NCBI GenBank assembly: GCA_020346805.1
Contig: CP070790.1
Location: 3,136,050-3,152,160 of the forward strand
Reading direction: 5' to 3'
DNA from: Planctomycetota bacterium
GTDB lineage: Bacteria; Planctomycetota; Phycisphaerae; UBA1845; PWPN01
Length of the DNA stretch: 16,111 nucleotides
The notes under the pieces were generated by a model. It did no database searches and was not told where the DNA came from. It was given only the letters and a program-made list of their open reading frames with translations. Every line of letters begins with the position of its first letter. Position 1 is the first letter of the stretch. Below are positions 6,913-15,301 of the stretch, piece by piece. Made by a program: the position numbers and the translations under genes.

Positions 6913-7680
6913 TCATTCGGCGGGGGTTTCTTCATTAGGCTCTTCGTCGGCAGCAGCCTCTTCAGCGGAAGCCTTCTCTTCTGCCGCCGTCTCGTCCCGG
7001 GCCGTCAATTCCCCTTGAGCAACCTCTTCAGAAGGTTCTTCCTCCTTACCCGATTCAGGTTCTGTGGTGGAAGATCGACCTCGCTTTTTCATCGCCTCTG
7101 CCGCGGCGGCATAACGACGTTGCGCACGTCGTTGCCGAGCGCCGGCTTCGGGACGAGTCACCGTGCCCGGAGATTCCTCTTCGCCTACCAACTGCAAAAC
7201 CGCCAGCGAAGTACTGTCACCCTTGTGAACTCGGCCAAGTTTGATAATCCGTGTATAACCACCCTGGCGCTCTTCAAATTCGGCCGCGATATTATTAATC
7301 AAGTGATGTACTACCGACATGGCAGTAAATTTTTGTCCCCCTCTGGCCTGACCCAGGCGATAACGACGACCACTCCTGGAACGCAGTGCCCGATTCCGAG
7401 CAGCGTTACTCATGTCCTCATATTCTTCCTGATTGTCAGCGGGGACAATCGCCCTATCGCCCATAATTGCCGTCAATCGCTGCCGGGCGGCCAGACTGCC
7501 GCCGCGAGCTTGACGGGCCAATGTAATCAATCGTTCCACGAAAGGTCTCAGATCTTTGGCCTTGCTTATGGTGGTCCTTATCTGACCATGCTCAAATAAA
7601 CTCTGGGCCATGTTGCGACGAAGCGCCTTACGGTGCTCACTTGTGCGATTTAGTTTTCGTCCGGCAACACAGTGTCTCAT
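6913..7680 (-). CDS. rplQ: 50S ribosomal protein bL17, extended
   Basis: This large-subunit protein lies near the peptide exit tunnel. MRHCVAGRKLNRTSEHR is the hallmark N-terminus, and AGGYTRI-type GGYTRIIKLG (140-149) marks the end of the core. The start was set at 7680 rather than the in-frame ATG 12 nt upstream, because GGAG (7687-7690) sits 6 nt before it and would lie inside the longer frame. The product is 255 residues, about twice E. coli bL17 (127). It has an insertion of about 45 residues at 78-120 and an 88-residue tail (168-255) that is first basic, then strongly Glu/Ala-rich. It is the last gene of the ribosomal cluster, after rpoA. Confidence 0.95.
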   Translation of the reverse strand: MRHCVAGRKLNRTSEHRKALRRNMAQSLFEHGQIRTTISKAKDLRPFVERLITLARQARGGSLAARQRLTAIMGDRAIVPADNQEEYEDMSNAARNRALRSRSGRRYRLGQARGGQKFTAMSVVHHLINNIAAEFEERQGGYTRIIKLGRVHKGDSTSLAVLQLVGEEESPGTVTRPEAGARQRRAQRRYAAAAEAMKKRGRSSTTEPESGKEEEPSEEVAQGELTARDETAAEEKASAEEAAADEEPNEETPAE

Positions 7681-7760
7681 AAAAAACTCCATACTAAAAA
7701 TAAAAACTGATACAATCTACGGGGCGGTCAATTAATCTTATCAATGAAAATTCTAAGCTC

Positions 7761-8873
7761 TTATTCCAAAGTTACCTCAGCCGTTATTGTACCATCATCG
7801 TCCGACAAGGGATTCTCAGAAGGCGCTGCGTCATCAGAATCCGGCGGGGCGGGTTCCTCAACTTGCTCCGGGGTCTGGGCATCCTGAAAAGTCATTCCCA
7901 AGCTCAAACCCAAATCCGCCAACTTACGCTTCACTTCCCTAAGAGAGGTTCGCCCAAAACTACGAACCTTCAACAAATCCGTCTCAGTCATCCGCGCCAG
8001 GTCGCCAACGGTTGCCACCTTGGCCGATTCCAGACAATTGCTGGCACGAACCGATAGATCCAACTGTGCAATCGGCATCGACAGGCATTCCTGCAACGCC
8101 TTATCCATCGCTCCTTCACTTTCCCCTTCACCGAGTTTGGTTATCCCCGTCGACACTATCTCCTGCCCTAGTTCGTGGTATTGCACAAACGGATTCAGGT
8201 GTTTGCGCAAGATCTTGGCGGCCTCTACCAGGGAGTCTTCCGGGCGAATAGTGCCTTTCGACCATATTTCCAGAATCAGTCGATCATAATTGGTCTTCTG
8301 CCCGACACGCGTCTCTTCCGTCTTGTAACGTACGCGGTTCACGGGCGAGAATACCGAATCTACCGCGATAACTCCCAGTTCCTGATTGGGAACCTGATTT
8401 TCTTCCGACGTCCTGTAACCCCGGCCACTGCTAACCCAAAAATCGATCGACAGTTCGACTTCTTCCGTCAATGTGGCAATCAGTTGCCCCTCATTGACGA
8501 TGGTTATGGCCGGATCCGCTTCAATATCCCGGGCAAAAACTTCACCCGGCCCTCTTCGGATCAGGCGCATGGTCTTCTCCCCTTCGCCATCCAGTCGAAG
8601 AACCAGGCTCTTGATATTCAAAATTATATCTGTCACATCTTCCATTACCCCAGGCAAATTCATGAACTCATGGTTTGCTCCCGCTATCCGCACCCTGGTA
8701 ACCGCCGCTCCCTCAAGGCTCGACAACAGTATGCGACGAAGACTGTTGCCAACGGTAGTCCCAAATCCGCGTTCAAACGGTTCTATCACCAAGCGCGCAT
8801 AAGTATCCGTGCTGATCGTGTCATCTCGAACAACCTGGGTTGGTAATTCAAGGCCACGCCACCTCATTCGCAT
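7761..8873 (-). CDS. rpoA: DNA-directed RNA polymerase subunit alpha
   Basis: Alpha forms the dimer that nucleates RNA polymerase assembly and contacts promoter UP elements and activators. The 370-residue product has the N-terminal assembly domain (1-230, with GFGTTVGNSLRRILLSS near 36-52) and the C-terminal DNA-binding domain (about 265-330, with LSVRASNCLES). These are followed by an acidic 40-residue tail that most bacterial alphas lack. The start was chosen at 8873 because GGAGG (8881-8885) is spaced 7 nt from it; an in-frame ATG at 8897 lacks a ribosome site. A 150-nt leader separates it from rpsD, in which I found no convincing promoter. Confidence 0.96.
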   Translation of the reverse strand: MRMRWRGLELPTQVVRDDTISTDTYARLVIEPFERGFGTTVGNSLRRILLSSLEGAAVTRVRIAGANHEFMNLPGVMEDVTDIILNIKSLVLRLDGEGEKTMRLIRRGPGEVFARDIEADPAITIVNEGQLIATLTEEVELSIDFWVSSGRGYRTSEENQVPNQELGVIAVDSVFSPVNRVRYKTEETRVGQKTNYDRLILEIWSKGTIRPEDSLVEAAKILRKHLNPFVQYHELGQEIVSTGITKLGEGESEGAMDKALQECLSMPIAQLDLSVRASNCLESAKVATVGDLARMTETDLLKVRSFGRTSLREVKRKLADLGLSLGMTFQDAQTPEQVEEPAPPDSDDAAPSENPLSDDDGTITAEVTLE

Positions 8874-9023
8874 CGGGATTCCTCCACTATTAACCATGAC
8901 CGGAAGATAACTGACACGTCATAAACTCTGTGACAATGCATCAATGTTCCAAAATCCAAGAATCCTGCACTCCCTACAAATCTGGCAACCGTTTCAACCG
9001 GCATACAAACCCATAAATAATAG

Positions 9024-9656
9024 TTACCGGCTGCACATTTCCACGATCAGTTGTTCTTCAACCGGAATTTGAACATCGTCACGAGACGGCAATGCCGCCA
9101 CTGTTACCTCCAATTTACTAGCATCAACCTGCAACCACGGCTGTTGTGCTTTGTCCTGACTAAACTCCATATATGACTTGGCTAGTTTCTTGCTCCGCTC
9201 GGACGGCTTTACGGATATCTGGTCACCCTGATTGACAAGATAACCCGGGCGATCCACTCGCCGGCCATTGACATAAATATGGCCGTGTCCAACCATCACC
9301 CGTCCACCCTTACGAGACGAAGCCAGCCCCGCCTTATAAATAACATTATCCAGCCGTCGCTCCAGAAGTTTCAAAAATGCCGTCCCCGTATTTTCTCTTG
9401 CCCGTTCCGCATGACGGAAATAAATCATAAACTGCCGCTCAAAAAGACCGTAATATCGCTTCACCTTCTGCTTCTCACGGAGACGGAGAGCATAACCACT
9501 CCCCTTACCACGCCGCCAGGCATGCATACCCGGTGGATTAGATCGCCACTGTTTCTCCATCGGGCATTTAGCCGTTTCGCAACGTGGCCCCTTGATCATC
9601 AGTTTGATGCCTTCTCGACGGCATTGACGACATACTGGACCGATATATCGTGACAT
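9024..9656 (-). CDS. rpsD: 30S ribosomal protein uS4
   Basis: uS4 is a primary 16S rRNA binding protein that starts 30S assembly and often represses its own operon. The product is 210 residues. It is the zinc-binding (C+) type, with C9, C12, C26 and C31 (C-x2-C-x13-C-x4-C). The S4 RNA-binding domain (about 95-160) contains LERRLDNVIYKAGLASSRKGGR and HIYVNGRRVDRPGY. It starts with ATG, with AAAGGA 11 nt upstream. It lies between rpsK and rpoA, as in many bacteria, but after an unusually long 168-nt gap. Confidence 0.97.
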   Translation of the reverse strand: MSRYIGPVCRQCRREGIKLMIKGPRCETAKCPMEKQWRSNPPGMHAWRRGKGSGYALRLREKQKVKRYYGLFERQFMIYFRHAERARENTGTAFLKLLERRLDNVIYKAGLASSRKGGRVMVGHGHIYVNGRRVDRPGYLVNQGDQISVKPSERSKKLAKSYMEFSQDKAQQPWLQVDASKLEVTVAALPSRDDVQIPVEEQLIVEMCSR

Positions 9657-9824
9657 CTGTTATGCGTTCCTTTAACCTACCTGTTAATCTCAACTACTGA
9701 CACTACCGGACGCCGTTCCGCCGCGTCCCTCTAATCTAACACCATTCTTTTCACTCTTTGTAAGCCTAAAACTCATTATATGACCGGACAATCAAATCCT
9801 CGCCGGTCCACTTAATTCAATATT
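9657..9824 (-). promoter_or_regulatory. Long structured leader before rpsD, candidate autoregulatory region
   Basis: This 168-nt gap is among the largest inside the cluster. On the minus strand it holds TATAAT at 9775-9780 (perfect -10, no good -35). Next to that, upstream on minus, is an inverted repeat GACCGG/CCGGTC (9782-9787 and 9803-9808). A perfect 6-bp hairpin GGACGC/GCGTCC with a 9-nt loop lies at 9708-9728. uS4 controls its own synthesis through mRNA structures in E. coli and Bacillus, so a leader just before rpsD is a reasonable place for such a site. No homology to a known leader is claimed. Confidence 0.35.
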
Positions 9825-10205
9825 TCAAACACGTCGCCTTTTAGGAGGGCGACAACCGTTATGCGGCAGCGGTGTGACATCTTCAATAGACTGAATCCTC
9901 AAACCCGCAGATTGCAACGCGGTAATCGCAGACTCCCGACCGGAACCCGGTCCCTTAACTCGAATCTCTACTTCGGTTATGCCAAATTTCTTGGCCGCCT
10001 GGGCCACTGTTTCAGCCGCGCGCTGGGCGGCAAAGGGGGTGCTCTTACGAGTCCCCTTAAAGCCCACCGTCCCTGCAGACGCCCAGGCTAATGTCTCTCC
10101 CGAGGTATCCGTGATGGTTATCATAGTGTTGTTAAACGTTGCCTTAATGTGAGCAATCGCACGGGCCACACTCCGGCGTGTCTTTCTCTTTCCGCTTTTA
10201 GCCAC
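9825..10205 (-). CDS. rpsK: 30S ribosomal protein uS11
   Basis: uS11 forms part of the platform of the small subunit near the mRNA exit. The 126-residue product shows [15 protein letters not shown], the [13 protein letters not shown] block and the canonical C-terminus [18 protein letters not shown]. The start is a GTG at 10205, with AAGGAG (10213-10218) spaced 7 nt; a further in-frame GTG at 10223 lacks this spacing. The gene overlaps the end of rpsM by 8 nt, so the two are probably translationally coupled. Confidence 0.96.
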   Translation of the reverse strand: MAKSGKRKTRRSVARAIAHIKATFNNTMITITDTSGETLAWASAGTVGFKGTRKSTPFAAQRAAETVAQAAKKFGITEVEIRVKGPGSGRESAITALQSAGLRIQSIEDVTPLPHNGCRPPKRRRV

Positions 10206-10587
10206 GATGCATCTCCTTAACACCCTTCTTGCCGGCTACCGTTTTTTTAGGGCCCTTGCGGGTCCGGGCATTACAACGTGTACGCTGCCCGCGAACCGGT
10301 AAACCTCGGCGATGTCGTACTCCTCGATAACAACCAATATCACGAAGACGAGCAATATTCTGTTGAACCTGACGTCGAAGCTGGCCTTCAACAACATAAT
10401 TGCGGTCAATTACACTAGCTATCCGGCCAACCTCGTCTTCATTTAAATCCTTGGCTCGGACACCCGTATCAATACCAGCCTCTTTCAATATCTGTACGGC
10501 TGTATTAGGACCGATCCCGTATATATAGCGCAACGAGATCTCGATCCTCTTGTCATTTGGCACATCAACGCCTGCGATACGCGGCAC
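10198..10587 (-). CDS. rpsM: 30S ribosomal protein uS13
   Basis: uS13 lies at the head of the small subunit and contacts the P-site tRNA and the large subunit. The 129-residue product begins with GTG ([25 protein letters not shown]), shows the helix-two-turn-helix region, and has the basic tRNA-contacting tail ([20 protein letters not shown]). A Cys replaces the common Thr in RTRxNARTRKG. AAGGAG (10595-10600) is 7 nt from the start. It heads the alpha-operon part (rpsM-rpsK-rpsD-rpoA-rplQ) and lies 41 nt after rpmJ. Confidence 0.96.
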   Translation of the reverse strand: MPRIAGVDVPNDKRIEISLRYIYGIGPNTAVQILKEAGIDTGVRAKDLNEDEVGRIASVIDRNYVVEGQLRRQVQQNIARLRDIGCYRGVRHRRGLPVRGQRTRCNARTRKGPKKTVAGKKGVKEMHRG

Positions 10588-10628
10588 GTTGACACTCCTT
10601 CCATTAATATAACTGCAGAACCAATTAC

Positions 10629-10745
10629 CTATTTACCCTGCCGCTGTTTATGACGCGGATTCGTACAAATCACTCGAACCACGCCGCGGCGACGAATTAT
10701 CTTACAATTCTCACATATGCGACGAACACTGGTGCGAACCTTCAT
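10629..10745 (-). CDS. rpmJ: 50S ribosomal protein bL36
   Basis: This 38-residue large-subunit protein translates as [20 protein letters not shown] followed by a second zinc half containing [11 protein letters not shown]11, C14, C27 and H32 form the zinc site of the C+ form. GAGG 8 nt upstream (10754-10757) supports the ATG. It follows map after only 30 nt, so infA, which usually stands between them, is absent here. Confidence 0.95.
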   Translation of the reverse strand: MKVRTSVRRICENCKIIRRRGVVRVICTNPRHKQRQGK

Positions 10746-10775
10746 AACTGAAACCTCAATCTATTACCGAACACC

Positions 10776-11582
10776 TCACCGTCCATCAGTCAATACATCT
10801 GCACCGCGGGAAGTAACGGCTATCGTGTGTTCAAAATGGGCGGCATATCCGCCATCTTGAGTAACTACCGGCCAACCCGTCTGGTCTTCATAAATAACCT
10901 TTGGCGAACCCATATTCACCATTGGTTCAACCGCCAGCACCATCCCCTCACAAAGCACAAAATCCATCCGCCGCTCCTGCTGGTCCGAATAGTTGGGAAT
11001 CTTCGGCTCCTCATGCATATCCCGGCCGATCCCATGACCCACAAAATCCCGAACCACTGAAAAACCGGCATTTTCTACATGCGACTGTATTGCCGTCGCT
11101 ATCTCACTCCACCAGCGCTTCGGCTTGATCCGATCGATGGCAATACCAAGCGCCTCCTCAGTTACTTTGAGTAGTCGCCCAATCTCAGGTAACACCTCTC
11201 CGATCGCAATCGTCGTCGCACTGTCTCCACAAAAACCATTCAGGCGAACACCGCAATCGATGCTAACGATATCACCTGCACATAGCGGGCGGTTATCGGG
11301 TATCCCATGAACCACCTGCTGATTGACACTCGTACACAATGCCGACGGAAACGGAAACTTCGCCTGTTTGGTTTCCACACCTCGAAACAATGCCTCCGCC
11401 CCGACATCGCTTATCATCCGTTCGGCCACGACATTCATTTCTGCTGTCGTTATGCCCGGCCGGGACAGCTCACGCATCCGGTCAAGTATCTGATAAACGA
11501 GCCTGCCCGCCTCGCGCATCGATTCGATTTCTTCCGAACTCTTCAGCTTCGCAGTACCGGCTCGTTTGGGCATCCTTTTCAC
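10776..11582 (-). CDS. map: Methionine aminopeptidase type I
   Basis: The enzyme removes the initiator Met from nascent proteins. The 268-residue product carries the five metal ligands D109, D120, H183, E219 and E251, with substrate-side H92 and H190, in blocks SIDCG, GDSATT, GHGIGRDMHEEP, EPMV and FEHT. There is no N-terminal zinc-finger extension. The GTG start overlaps the adk stop as GTGA (4 nt), which suggests coupling. An ATG three codons in (11573) is possible but has AAAAGG directly against it. The order secY-adk-map matches the classical spc operon. Confidence 0.95.
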   Translation of the reverse strand: MKRMPKRAGTAKLKSSEEIESMREAGRLVYQILDRMRELSRPGITTAEMNVVAERMISDVGAEALFRGVETKQAKFPFPSALCTSVNQQVVHGIPDNRPLCAGDIVSIDCGVRLNGFCGDSATTIAIGEVLPEIGRLLKVTEEALGIAIDRIKPKRWWSEIATAIQSHVENAGFSVVRDFVGHGIGRDMHEEPKIPNYSDQQERRMDFVLCEGMVLAVEPMVNMGSPKVIYEDQTGWPVVTQDGGYAAHFEHTIAVTSRGADVLTDGR

Positions 11583-12244
11583 GAGACTGCATTACCTAGT
11601 CGTTCTCTAACCATACCAACCAAGTCCGTAAAAACATCATCAACAGACTTGGTCCCATCCGAAACTCCCAGAAGTTCCTTTCTGCGATAATAGGCTTCCA
11701 ACGGCTCAGTCTGTGCGTAATAAGCGGCCAATCTTTTCATCACTACCTCTTCGCTGTCGTCCTCACGCTGAATCAATGTAATCCCATCTTTATCACAAAC
11801 ACCATCTCTTGCCGGTGGAAGCGTTTTTATATGGTAAACAGCGTCACAACCCGGACATATTCGCCGACCGGTAATCCGATCAATAATTTCATTGTCCGGA
11901 ACCTTCAGCGACAAAGCCAGATCAATTTGGCAGCCCGCCGCCTCCATGGCCTTATCCAGACTCTCTGCCTGCCCTTTGGTGCGGGGAAAACCATCCAGCA
12001 AAAAACCTGCCGCGTCGCCCGGATCTTTCAATTGGGCTAAAATCACCTCCACAATAATCTCGTCGGGAACCAATTTGCCTGAATCCATATATTCCGCCAC
12101 CCGATCGCCCAGTTCCGTCCCCCCTTTACGTTCCGCCCGCAGTACATCGCCACTGGACATATGTCTCAGCGAAAAGGCTTTACTCAAACGCATGGCCTGC
12201 GTGCCTTTACCTGCTCCCGGTGGTCCTAACAAAACAAGATTCAT
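11579..12244 (-). CDS. adk: Adenylate kinase, zinc-LID type
   Basis: The enzyme interconverts ATP + AMP and 2 ADP in the cytoplasm. In the 221-residue product the P-loop is GPPGAGKGT (7-15), the AMP-site block DGFPRT is at 84-89, and the long LID carries C130, C133, C150 and D153. That is the zinc-binding Cys3-Asp pattern known from thermophilic Bacillus-type adenylate kinases, at the same positions. It lies between secY (29-nt gap) and map (4-nt overlap). Confidence 0.96.
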   Translation of the reverse strand: MNLVLLGPPGAGKGTQAMRLSKAFSLRHMSSGDVLRAERKGGTELGDRVAEYMDSGKLVPDEIIVEVILAQLKDPGDAAGFLLDGFPRTKGQAESLDKAMEAAGCQIDLALSLKVPDNEIIDRITGRRICPGCDAVYHIKTLPPARDGVCDKDGITLIQREDDSEEVVMKRLAAYYAQTEPLEAYYRRKELLGVSDGTKSVDDVFTDLVGMVRERLGNAVS

Positions 12245-12273
12245 TTATTACTACCTTACCTGCCCTTCTCTAA

Positions 12274-13617
12274 TTAATCAGCACTCAAGAAACCTTTATA
12301 ATTGCGCATTACCAGGTTGGCTTCGATACGCTGTACCAGATCGAGTGAAACACTCACTACAATCAGCAAACCGGTCCCGCCCAAAAAGGACGAAACCATA
12401 AAAGATATATCCAACCAAACCGCCACCACCGACGGTATCACTGCTATCATGGCCAGGAATGAAGCGCCAACATAGGTAATACGTCCCATTACCCGCTCCA
12501 GATAATCCGCAGTCCTCTTGCCCGGGCGCAGGCCGGGAATAAAACTGCCGTAATCTCTGAGATTGTTGGCCATCTCCTTGGGCTGAAATTGAACCGCAGT
12601 CCAAAAATACGCAAAAAAGTAAACCATCCCGATATAACAGATCTCATAAATATAACTTCCAATCATCATCTGCTGTCGAAGGAAACCCAAAAAGTACGAG
12701 CCCCGGAATGCACCCGCCAAATAACCAATAATGATACTCGGAAAAATCATCAGCGAACTGGCAAAAATAATCGGCATCACACCGCCATGGTTGACACGCA
12801 GAGGAAGATACTGACGTTGACCCCCGAGCACCCGCCGACCTCGAGTATGCTTGGCTTGCTGAATCGGTATCCGTCGCTGGGCCTGGGTAATCAGAATAGA
12901 ACCGGCTACCACCCCCACAATAGCTATAAGAAGAAACAGAATTTTGGGGGGACTCATCGCTCCCGGAGCACTGGATGAAATATCGAAATTTGCGTTTCTT
13001 ACCACCCAGATAATCGCCTGCGGCATGCGGGCGATGATACCGGCCATAATAATCAGGCTGATACCGTTACCAATACCGTATTCGTCGATCTGCTCGCCAA
13101 GCCACATCAGGAATATCGTGCCGGTAGTCAGACCGATAACTCCCATCAGCCAAAACGACCACGTATCGGCGAAAGTCGGATAAACATAAAATCTGCCCCG
13201 CATATAATTGATCCAGAACACCGCCTGAATCAAACACAATCCAACCGTCGCATAACGTGTATATTCCTGTATTTTCTTCCGGCCACTCTCCCCTTCTCTC
13301 TGAAGTTTCTCCAACGAAGGTAATACCGTGGTCAATAATTGAAAAATAATGCTGGCCGAAATATACGGCATGATCCCCAAACCAAAAATCGTGCTTTGTC
13401 GCAGGTCCCCACCGGTAAATAAGGCAAACGCCGATGCTATTTGGTCAAAACCGCTTCCCTCGCCCGCCCTATCCGCCGCTTGAGCCATTACACTCTGGTC
13501 GATTCCAGGCAAGGGAACATAAAATCCCAAACGGTATATAACCAGCAAACCAAGTGTAAAAAGAATTTTACGCCTTAGTTCGGGAATTCGAAATATATTG
13601 ACTATCGTGCTAAACAT
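12274..13617 (-). CDS. secY: Preprotein translocase subunit SecY
   Basis: SecY is the protein-conducting channel of the Sec translocon in the inner membrane. The 447-residue product has about ten hydrophobic segments. It begins with IPELRRKILFTLGLLVIYRLG and contains the plug-adjacent GIMPYISASIIFQLL, the IPIQ/QAQRRIP loop and the C-terminal FLGGTGLLIVVSVSLD segment followed by RNYKGFL. It starts with ATG, with AAGG 9 nt upstream and a 30-nt gap after rplO. The length is normal for the family. Confidence 0.97.
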   Translation of the reverse strand: MFSTIVNIFRIPELRRKILFTLGLLVIYRLGFYVPLPGIDQSVMAQAADRAGEGSGFDQIASAFALFTGGDLRQSTIFGLGIMPYISASIIFQLLTTVLPSLEKLQREGESGRKKIQEYTRYATVGLCLIQAVFWINYMRGRFYVYPTFADTWSFWLMGVIGLTTGTIFLMWLGEQIDEYGIGNGISLIIMAGIIARMPQAIIWVVRNANFDISSSAPGAMSPPKILFLLIAIVGVVAGSILITQAQRRIPIQQAKHTRGRRVLGGQRQYLPLRVNHGGVMPIIFASSLMIFPSIIIGYLAGAFRGSYFLGFLRQQMMIGSYIYEICYIGMVYFFAYFWTAVQFQPKEMANNLRDYGSFIPGLRPGKRTADYLERVMGRITYVGASFLAMIAVIPSVVAVWLDISFMVSSFLGGTGLLIVVSVSLDLVQRIEANLVMRNYKGFLSAD

Positions 13618-13647
13618 CCTACTCGACCTTGTTCAATTCAATTTTAA

Positions 13648-14097
13648 TCAGCCGGTCGTCTTTATATTGCCCCCGACTTTGGTAATCTTCATCGCCGCCG
13701 AAGTACTGAATTTCGCCGCTTCAACATCCAACTTCTTGGTAATGTCGCCGTCACCCAGTATCTTTACCGGCTTGGTGGCGTCACTAATTAATCCGGCTTG
13801 CTCAAGAACAGCGGGAGTAACTTTGGTTCCCGCATCAAAACGAGACTCCAGGGCTGAAACGTTTACCACCTGGTATTCAGTCCGGAACCGAGCGTTGTTG
13901 AAACCCCGTTTCGGAATCCGACGAAACAAGGGCATCTGTCCACCTTCGGTCAAAGGACGGGTTACTCTGCCAGCACGCTGGCCGGAACCCTTATGCCCCC
14001 GACCGCATGTCTTGCCCCGTCCGGAACCTACACCCCTACCTACGCGTTTGCGACGCTTGTTGCGCCTGGCTTGGGAAAGTATGTCTGAAATCATCAT
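13648..14097 (-). CDS. rplO: 50S ribosomal protein uL15
   Basis: uL15 is a late-assembly large-subunit protein. The 149-residue product has the Gly/Arg-rich N-terminus (RKRVGRGVGSGRGKTCGRGHKG), then MPLFRRIPKRGFNN and the C-terminal VKILGDGDI...DVEAAKFS domain. Two successive ATG codons stand at the start, and either may be used; AGAGG lies 11-13 nt upstream. Only 27 nt separate it from rpsE, so rpmD (uL30) is missing from its usual place. Confidence 0.95.
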   Translation of the reverse strand: MMISDILSQARRNKRRKRVGRGVGSGRGKTCGRGHKGSGQRAGRVTRPLTEGGQMPLFRRIPKRGFNNARFRTEYQVVNVSALESRFDAGTKVTPAVLEQAGLISDATKPVKILGDGDITKKLDVEAAKFSTSAAMKITKVGGNIKTTG

Positions 14098-14124
14098 CGC
14101 TTATAAGTCCTCTACAATCTCTGG

Positions 14125-14841
14125 TCACACAAGTGGAACTTCCCGAAGCCTGCTCACATCTTCCTTGGATCGCAAACTACATAAACCGCTAAAAGCCGCC
14201 TTTACCAGATTTTTAGGACTCGTCGAGCCATAACACTTGGTCAACACGTCCTTAACTCCCGCAAGTTCCATGACCGCCCGAACACTGCTGCCCGCAATAA
14301 CGCCTGTCCCTTCACCGGCAGGAATCAACAAAACCTTACTTGCCCTGTACTTCGACATCACTTGATGAGGTATCGTTGTTCCGTCAAGTCTGATCTTGAC
14401 CATACTTCGACGCGCTGTTTTCGCAGCCTTCTCAACCGCAGAGGGAACCTCGTTGGCCTTGCCATAACCGATACCAACCTGACCATTCCGATCGCCCACC
14501 ACTACCAGGGCTGAAAAACTAAACCGCCGCCCTCCCTTAACCACCGTGGCGCACCGGTAAACCTTAACCACCGTCTCTTCAATCTCGCCGCCTTCAGAAA
14601 CGAACCGCAATCCCTTCTCTTTTTGCGCACTTACGGCACCATCCTTGTCAAAACGCTCTTTACCGGCCGGTTTGTCTTCAACAACATCCTTCGGTACGGG
14701 CTCTGCTGATGATGAATCGCCTTCCGCGACTTTACCGGCCTCGGATGCCGTCGTCTCAGTTATTGGTGCCGACGAGTCAGGACTTTGCGACTCTGGCATT
14801 TGAGATTCACTATCGTTTTCACTCGTTAATTCGTCTGACAT
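14125..14841 (-). CDS. rpsE: 30S ribosomal protein uS5 with long acidic N-terminus
   Basis: uS5 is needed for translational accuracy and 30S assembly. The conserved part runs from about residue 88 of 238: [18 protein letters not shown] (double-stranded RNA-binding-like domain), [31 protein letters not shown] and [14 protein letters not shown]. The first 80 residues are an acidic Ser/Glu/Pro-rich extension not found in the 167-residue E. coli protein. The ATG at 14841 was chosen because GAGG (14847-14850) is 5 nt upstream. A TTG at 14910 overlapping the rplR stop (TTGA) would add 23 residues. Confidence 0.94.
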   Translation of the reverse strand: MSDELTSENDSESQMPESQSPDSSAPITETTASEAGKVAEGDSSSAEPVPKDVVEDKPAGKERFDKDGAVSAQKEKGLRFVSEGGEIEETVVKVYRCATVVKGGRRFSFSALVVVGDRNGQVGIGYGKANEVPSAVEKAAKTARRSMVKIRLDGTTIPHQVMSKYRASKVLLIPAGEGTGVIAGSSVRAVMELAGVKDVLTKCYGSTSPKNLVKAAFSGLCSLRSKEDVSRLREVPLV

Positions 14842-14906
14842 TACCGCCTCGATTAACCCAAGCCGGCCAAGTTTATCCGATTGCCGGCCTGCCTTAGCGC
14901 TGTTGT

Positions 14907-15272
14907 TCAAATCTTCAAACCAGCCTCACGGACTGCCTCCGCCAGGGCCCTTACTCGACCGTGGTACCTGCAGCCGTTACGGTCAAACGTCACCTGATTA
15001 ATTCCTTGAGCTAATGCCCGCTCGCCGAGCAATTTGCCAACCTTGCCCGCCGCCGACACGTTTCCCATATAACCGCTGGAACCTTTAAGCTCCTTGCTCC
15101 TCGTACTCGCCTCGACCAATGTTCTTCCTGTAGTATCGTCGATAAGCTGGGCATATATATGTTTCAGACTACGGAAGACCGTCAGGCGAGGACGTTCTGA
15201 CGTCCCGTATATCTTTTTACGTATCCGTCTCTTGCGACGAATGCGACGTGCTTTCTTTTCTGTAACTGCCAT
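14907..15272 (-). CDS. rplR: 50S ribosomal protein uL18
   Basis: uL18 binds 5S rRNA in the central protuberance. The 121-residue product has the very basic N-terminus ([15 protein letters not shown]), then [20 protein letters not shown], and ends with [25 protein letters not shown], all typical. The ATG at 15272 has GGTGATC (15275-15281) upstream, which extends the anti-16S pairing. A TTG six codons upstream is less likely. Confidence 0.95.
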   Translation of the reverse strand: MAVTEKKARRIRRKRRIRKKIYGTSERPRLTVFRSLKHIYAQLIDDTTGRTLVEASTRSKELKGSSGYMGNVSAAGKVGKLLGERALAQGINQVTFDRNGCRYHGRVRALAEAVREAGLKI

Positions 15273-15301
15273 TAGATCACCCGATGTCAATTCAAACCAG
15301 A

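Noticed and set aside
7015..7599. 194-codon open frame on plus opposite rplQ
   Set aside because: Antisense to the conserved bL17 gene, with composition of a reverse-complement shadow.
7681..7692. Longer rplQ start (MEFF before MRHC)
   Set aside because: The extra codons contain the Shine-Dalgarno GGAG of the downstream ATG, and homologues begin MRH.
8175..8846. 223-codon open frame on plus opposite rpoA
   Set aside because: Fully antisense to a conserved gene, with no recognisable domain.
8874..8897. Longer rpoA start at 8897
   Set aside because: The GGAGG at 8881-8885 falls inside it and is ideally spaced for the ATG at 8871-8873.
13598..14233. 211-codon open frame on plus opposite rplO and neighbours
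   Set aside because: It spans several conserved minus-strand genes, with no domain or convincing ribosome site.
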